Shown here: positions 63,327-64,000 of the stretch, in pieces
How positions within the stretch are numbered: position 1 is the stretch's first letter
Layout of the letters: every line of letters begins with the position of its first letter
NCBI GenBank assembly: GCA_963784995.1
Contig: CAWATZ010000013.1
Location: forward strand, 1,240,001-1,304,000
Direction: 5' to 3'
DNA length: 64,000 bases
From: CAWATZ01 sp963784995
GTDB taxonomy: Bacteria > Planctomycetota > Planctomycetia > Gemmatales > Gemmataceae
Program-made: the position numbers and the translations under genes
Notes under the pieces: generated by a model
Told to the model about the DNA's origin: nothing
Seen by the model: only the letters and a program-made list of their open reading frames with translations
Databases searched by the model: none

Positions 63327-64000
63327 TGCCCATCTTCGATCAAGGCTATCAGCACTGGTCGGGAACTCTGTCCGGGCACGCCTGGCGCTGGTGGACGATC
63401 ACCCGGCACGGCATCCGGGTCGGAGCGAAGAACCGCTTTCCTCCGTATCCTGGTCATCGCCTCCTGGATGCCGGCGGTGGCCCTGGCTGCCATCCTCTGC
63501 CTGTGGGGACTTGTGGAGCAGAAGTCCGGGCTCATCGCCTCGCTGATGCGGATGCTGGCCGAAATGTTTCCCTCCGAGGTGCTGGCCGAGCCGCGCGACT
63601 ACCGCCTGGTGGTCTGGACGCTGGGCTACCACTATTTCTTGCAGATCGAGCTGCGGCTCTCGATGATCGTGGTCTTGCTGGTCGGCCCCGCTCTCATCAG
63701 CCAGGACCTGCGCTTCAACGCCTTGCCGCTCTACTTCTCCCGGCCGCTGCGGCGGATCGATTATTTCCTCGGCAAGCTGGGCGTGATCGGTTGGTTCCTT
63801 GGCCTGGTGGTCATCTTGCCCTCGCTGATCGCCTACGTTCTCGGCCTGCTGTTCAGCCTGGATCTTGCCACGGTCTGGGACACCTTTCCCCTGCTGCTGG
63901 CCAGCCTTGCTTATGGTGCGGTCATTGTCCTGTCCGCGGGATCACTGATGCTGGCGCTGTCGTCGCTGACACGGAACTCCCGCTACGTCGCTCTCTTCTG
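63326..64000 (+). CDS. ABC-2 type permease, partial (one frameshift, cut by window end)
   Basis: The start overlaps the ATPase stop. After GHAWRWWTITRHGIRVGAKNR the frame shifts near 63443 (TTT probably should be TT), then continues as a membrane protein: ILVIASWMPAVALAAILCLWGLV, LSMIVVLLVGPALISQDLRFNALPLYFSRPLRR, LGVIGWFLGLVVILPSLIAYVLGLL, LLLASLAYGAVIVLSAGSLMLAL. The RPLRR-type turn is typical of ABC-2 permeases of heterodimeric exporters. The rest is beyond the window. Confidence 0.85.
   Translation, partial: MPIFDQGYQHWSGTLSGHAWRWWTITRHGIRVGAKNRFPPYPGHRLLDAGGGPGCHPLPVGTCGAEVRAHRLADADAGRNVSLRGAGRAARLPPGGLDAGLPLFLADRAAALDDRGLAGRPRSHQPGPALQRLAALLLPAAAADRLFPRQAGRDRLVPWPGGHLALADRLRSRPAVQPGSCHGLGHLSPAAGQPCLWCGHCPVRGITDAGAVVADTELPLRRSLL

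Overview
The window is high-GC bacterial DNA from a planctomycete, most likely a Gemmata-like lineage (Gemmataceae). The markers are a DUF1549/DUF1553 (PSD1) protein, a DUF1559-type protein with a zinc-ribbon head, a TIGR02996 repeat-companion domain fused to a formylglycine-generating-enzyme fold, a giant kinase/WD40 protein next to an ECF sigma gene, DUF5678 and DUF104 proteins, and a 1369-residue PilX-like protein. No rRNA, tRNA, CRISPR array or prophage was seen.

Layout. 1-2.1 kb: a NUDIX/metallo-beta-lactamase fusion coupled to a single-domain response regulator. 2.3-4.4 kb: a Shedu-like (DUF4263) gene and a partner, a DUF5678 gene, and two decayed copies of the response-regulator 5' end. 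4.4-8.2 kb: four genes on the minus strand, including two paralogous M23 peptidases with exchanged tails. 8.5-15.1 kb: an ECF sigma factor and its likely partner Ser/Thr kinase, separated by broken toxin-antitoxin genes and a sigma remnant. 15.4-22.1 kb: DoxX and two tandem adaptor-RND fusions that lack every membrane helix. 22.2-27.4 kb: paired lipoproteins, a lone E2-like acyltransferase domain, DUF1499, an Rpn-like protein and an exported MBL/2-hydroxyacid-dehydrogenase fusion. 27.8-33.3 kb: the replication cluster dnaA-dnaN-dciA-gyrB (minus strand) with a candidate oriC between dnaA and dnaN. 33.5-39.5 kb: cysteine desulfurase, a 31-residue membrane protein, several exported proteins, an FGE-like protein and a nucleotidyltransferase. 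39.7-45.4 kb: the 2-oxoglutarate dehydrogenase operon sucA-sucB-lpd. 45.7-47.5 kb: an IS1634-like element. 47.7-53.5 kb: a di-haem peroxidase and the PilX-like giant. 53.5-58.9 kb: gene fragments, a possible orphan toxin/immunity pair and a PSD1 protein. 59.2-64 kb: a primary-type sigma factor, a DUF1559 protein and an ABC transporter cut by the window end.

Three themes run through the window. First, long intergenic palindromes (about 50-125 bp) of several sequence families sit in most intergenic gaps; one family occurs three times and another twice with identical sequence. Second, broken gene fragments are common: response-regulator pieces, VapC/PIN toxins, an ECF sigma gene, DUF1553, an AAA-ATPase start and an IS630-like start. 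Third, about twelve single- or two-base frameshifts interrupt otherwise well-preserved genes, five of them in sucA and two in a primary-type sigma gene. This pattern looks more like consensus-sequence errors than real decay, so those genes are annotated as single loci.

The least expected items are the two membrane-free RND/adaptor fusions, a sigma-54 promoter followed by a terminator (a candidate small RNA) beside gyrB, and the exported MBL/dehydrogenase fusion.
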